A stretch of 64,000 nucleotides of DNA, from assembly GCA_021234155.1 (NCBI GenBank), contig JAJEKV010000014.1:4047563-4111562 (forward strand), read 5' to 3'. Under the pieces are notes generated by a model. That model saw only the letters and a list, made by a program, of their open reading frames with translations. It was not told the origin of the DNA and ran no database searches. Made by a program: the position numbers and the translations under genes. Below, in pieces: positions 62,405-64,000 of the stretch (position 1 is its first letter; every line of letters starts with the position of its first letter). The stretch comes from Isoetes taiwanensis (taxonomy: Eukaryota; Streptophyta; Lycopodiopsida; Isoetales; Isoetaceae).

Positions 62405-64000
62405 TGCCACGGTTCTATTGCGACAGCAATAGAACCGACATTCCTTGGATGGGGACGTCCCTTTGTCACTCATCCTATTTATTCAGCCTCTCTTCATTGT
62501 TCTATCATCGGCATTCTCTTGAGCTAGTTTTCTCCTTCTTCTCTATCCTATCAGTTTCAGCGATTCTAGTCTCTACTCTTTGGATGCTATCTCACTGCTT
62601 CTTCTGGTTCAGCTTCATCTGATTCTCTGTCCTATCAGCTTCTGAGTTTACTTCCTATCTTTTTCGAATTAGTGGCTAGTTGCACATGACAAGGGTTTCT
62701 GGTGGTTCTTTCACGGTGATTCCACCAACAGGCTCTTTTGAGGTGGCATCTTGGAGGTTCGGTTGCAAAGCGGCTTCTGGTGCGTCTTTCTTAGCGCTTT
62801 GTGGATTCTTCCCATCTCGGCTTTTTCGTTAGAGGGGTGTATGAGGTATGCCTGAGGCGGCAAGTTTACACCAGGTAAGACTTGATTTTGCTTGTTTGCT
62901 TTTTATTGGATGGTTTTGTATCGGACGGTTTCATCGGATGCTTGAGGCGGCAGAATGGCACCAGGTAGAACTTGGTTTTGGATATTCTTTGTGCCATTTT
63001 TAGACCGTTTCTTTCTGAATGATCTCTAGAAAAATCTAGGATAAGTTGCCCTTAATTCGATTGCTGCTTATTTTATGAGGTTTATTCTGAAAGGATCGAT
63101 GTTGGTGATGGGCAGTAGGTGCTTGGCTTGAATCCTGCCGTGATTTTTTGAGGGTTCCCATCCCATGCTCCCTCCTGCTGCTGTGGGGTCGTTATTACAG
63201 AGACTGCGAAGCTCCGTTGGTACAGGCTTGGAGTCGGGCCGCCCATTGTTGTTCAGAGTGGCATGGAGACCTGGGTTCAGATTGCCGTTGGAGACTTGGG
63301 CTTAAATTGCCGTTGGAGCATGATGGATGCAGCTTTTCTGCCAGGACCGAAGGATCCTCCAAGTTTTAGCAGGAGCTTCTCACATTTGTGTCACATTCAT
63401 TTGCTGCAGTAGTCTCAGAACCGCGATTCAGTTCCTCGTTGTGGCCATACCCAGACCGAGGTAATCGTTCCTTAACCCTAGTTTGTATTTAGAGTTGCAC
63501 ATTTCTGCTCTCGCCGGTGTGGATTCAGATTCTTGATCAATCGGTATTCTAGCTTTCAAGTTCTTGATCAATTAAGGTGTGATTCTAGCTCTCTATTTGG
63601 ATTTCCTGCACCCATTAAGGCACTCCGAAATTGCTGTGTTCACTTGGCCATACTCTCACCAGACCTTTGCTGCATGCTTCCCTTGTTATGTCTGTACATG
63701 GTTCCCTGCATCTTGTTCTTCATGCTTTTAATCTTTTCTTCCAAATTCTATATTAATATGTGTTCTGCATCTTCTTCTTTTAGTTCACCTGCCTCGCTCT
63801 TCGTCTTTTCTTTCCGGTTTATTCTTGCGGCACTTCCTTGTGTTTCAAGCTTTCCCATTATGGAACAAATTTTATGATTTGGTCTTCAGCTAGTTTGTCT
63901 TTCCCATGTACATTACAAATTTTATGATTTGGTCTTCAGCTAGTTTGTCTTTCCCCATGTACATTGTCTACAGAGCATACTCGAAATTTGAAGAGCATAT
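62405..64000 (+). mobile_element. Hairpin-ended element, copy 2 (runs off the window)
   Basis: Starts TGCCACGG, with 12-bp hairpin arms at 62410-62421 and 62426-62437. The first ~154 bp matches copy 1 (15601-15448). Beyond 62558 the copies differ. A repeated GAGGCGGCA...CACCAGGTA unit occurs at about 62850 and 62941. No protein recognised before the window ends. Confidence 0.55.
63865..63965. repeat. 50-bp tandem duplication
   Basis: ACAAATTTTATGATTTGGTC starts both units (63865 and 63915). They differ by one extra C. Confidence 0.95.

Overview
The window looks like nuclear DNA of a land plant. It holds one intact intron-containing gene for a plastid fatty-acid enzyme, plant-type gene fragments (thiamin pyrophosphokinase, exosome RRP4, vacuolar H+-pyrophosphatase, SMU1, alcohol dehydrogenase, a receptor kinase), and otherwise transposable elements (TEs). 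A TE-rich seed-free plant such as a fern would fit, but the species cannot be fixed from sequence alone. No bacterial operons, CRISPR arrays, rRNA genes or functional tRNA genes were seen.

Region 1 (1-9170): repeats, then the only gene that looks functional, a complete 8-exon KAS I gene (3-oxoacyl-ACP synthase I; coding span 4893-7272, about 492 aa), with a TATA box and a 216-bp hAT-type MITE in its promoter.

Region 2 (9171-17613): a complete 8.4-kb DNA transposon with imperfect TIRs and a 4-bp ACAT duplication (Sola-like). It carries a multi-exon transposase gene (+) facing a RING-like, coiled-coil accessory gene (-). Both are damaged, by a tRNA-derived SINE cluster and by a second nested element with five covarying hairpins.

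Region 3 (17646-48038) and region 5 (55404-61186): non-LTR retrotransposons (LINEs). Six copies or pieces all lie on the minus strand. All but LINE-4's 3' side, which is (GAAA)n, are bounded by (GA)n tracts that always read GA on the plus strand. This arrangement is expected for a LINE family that inserts specifically into (GA/TC)n microsatellites. Four PIF/Harbinger copies (A 21481-28936, B 48040-51039, C 54446-55402, D 61188-62403) sit at the same purine-rich junctions. Harbinger A also carries alcohol dehydrogenase exons.

Region 4 (33397-47405): a 14,009-bp insertion with perfect 15-bp TIRs and a TTAA duplication that splits LINE-3. Removing it and one TTAA restores the LINE reading frame. 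It encodes no recognisable transposase. It carries exon-intron pieces of at least five host genes in both orientations, plus other repeats. This multi-gene-capturing TTAA element is the most striking object in the window.

Region 6 (61188-64000): Harbinger D, cut by a second copy of the hairpin-ended element first seen at 15601.

Only the KAS I gene is likely to serve the host directly. The rest records nested insertions. The inferred order is GA-targeted LINEs first, then Harbinger and TTAA elements, then SINEs and MITEs.
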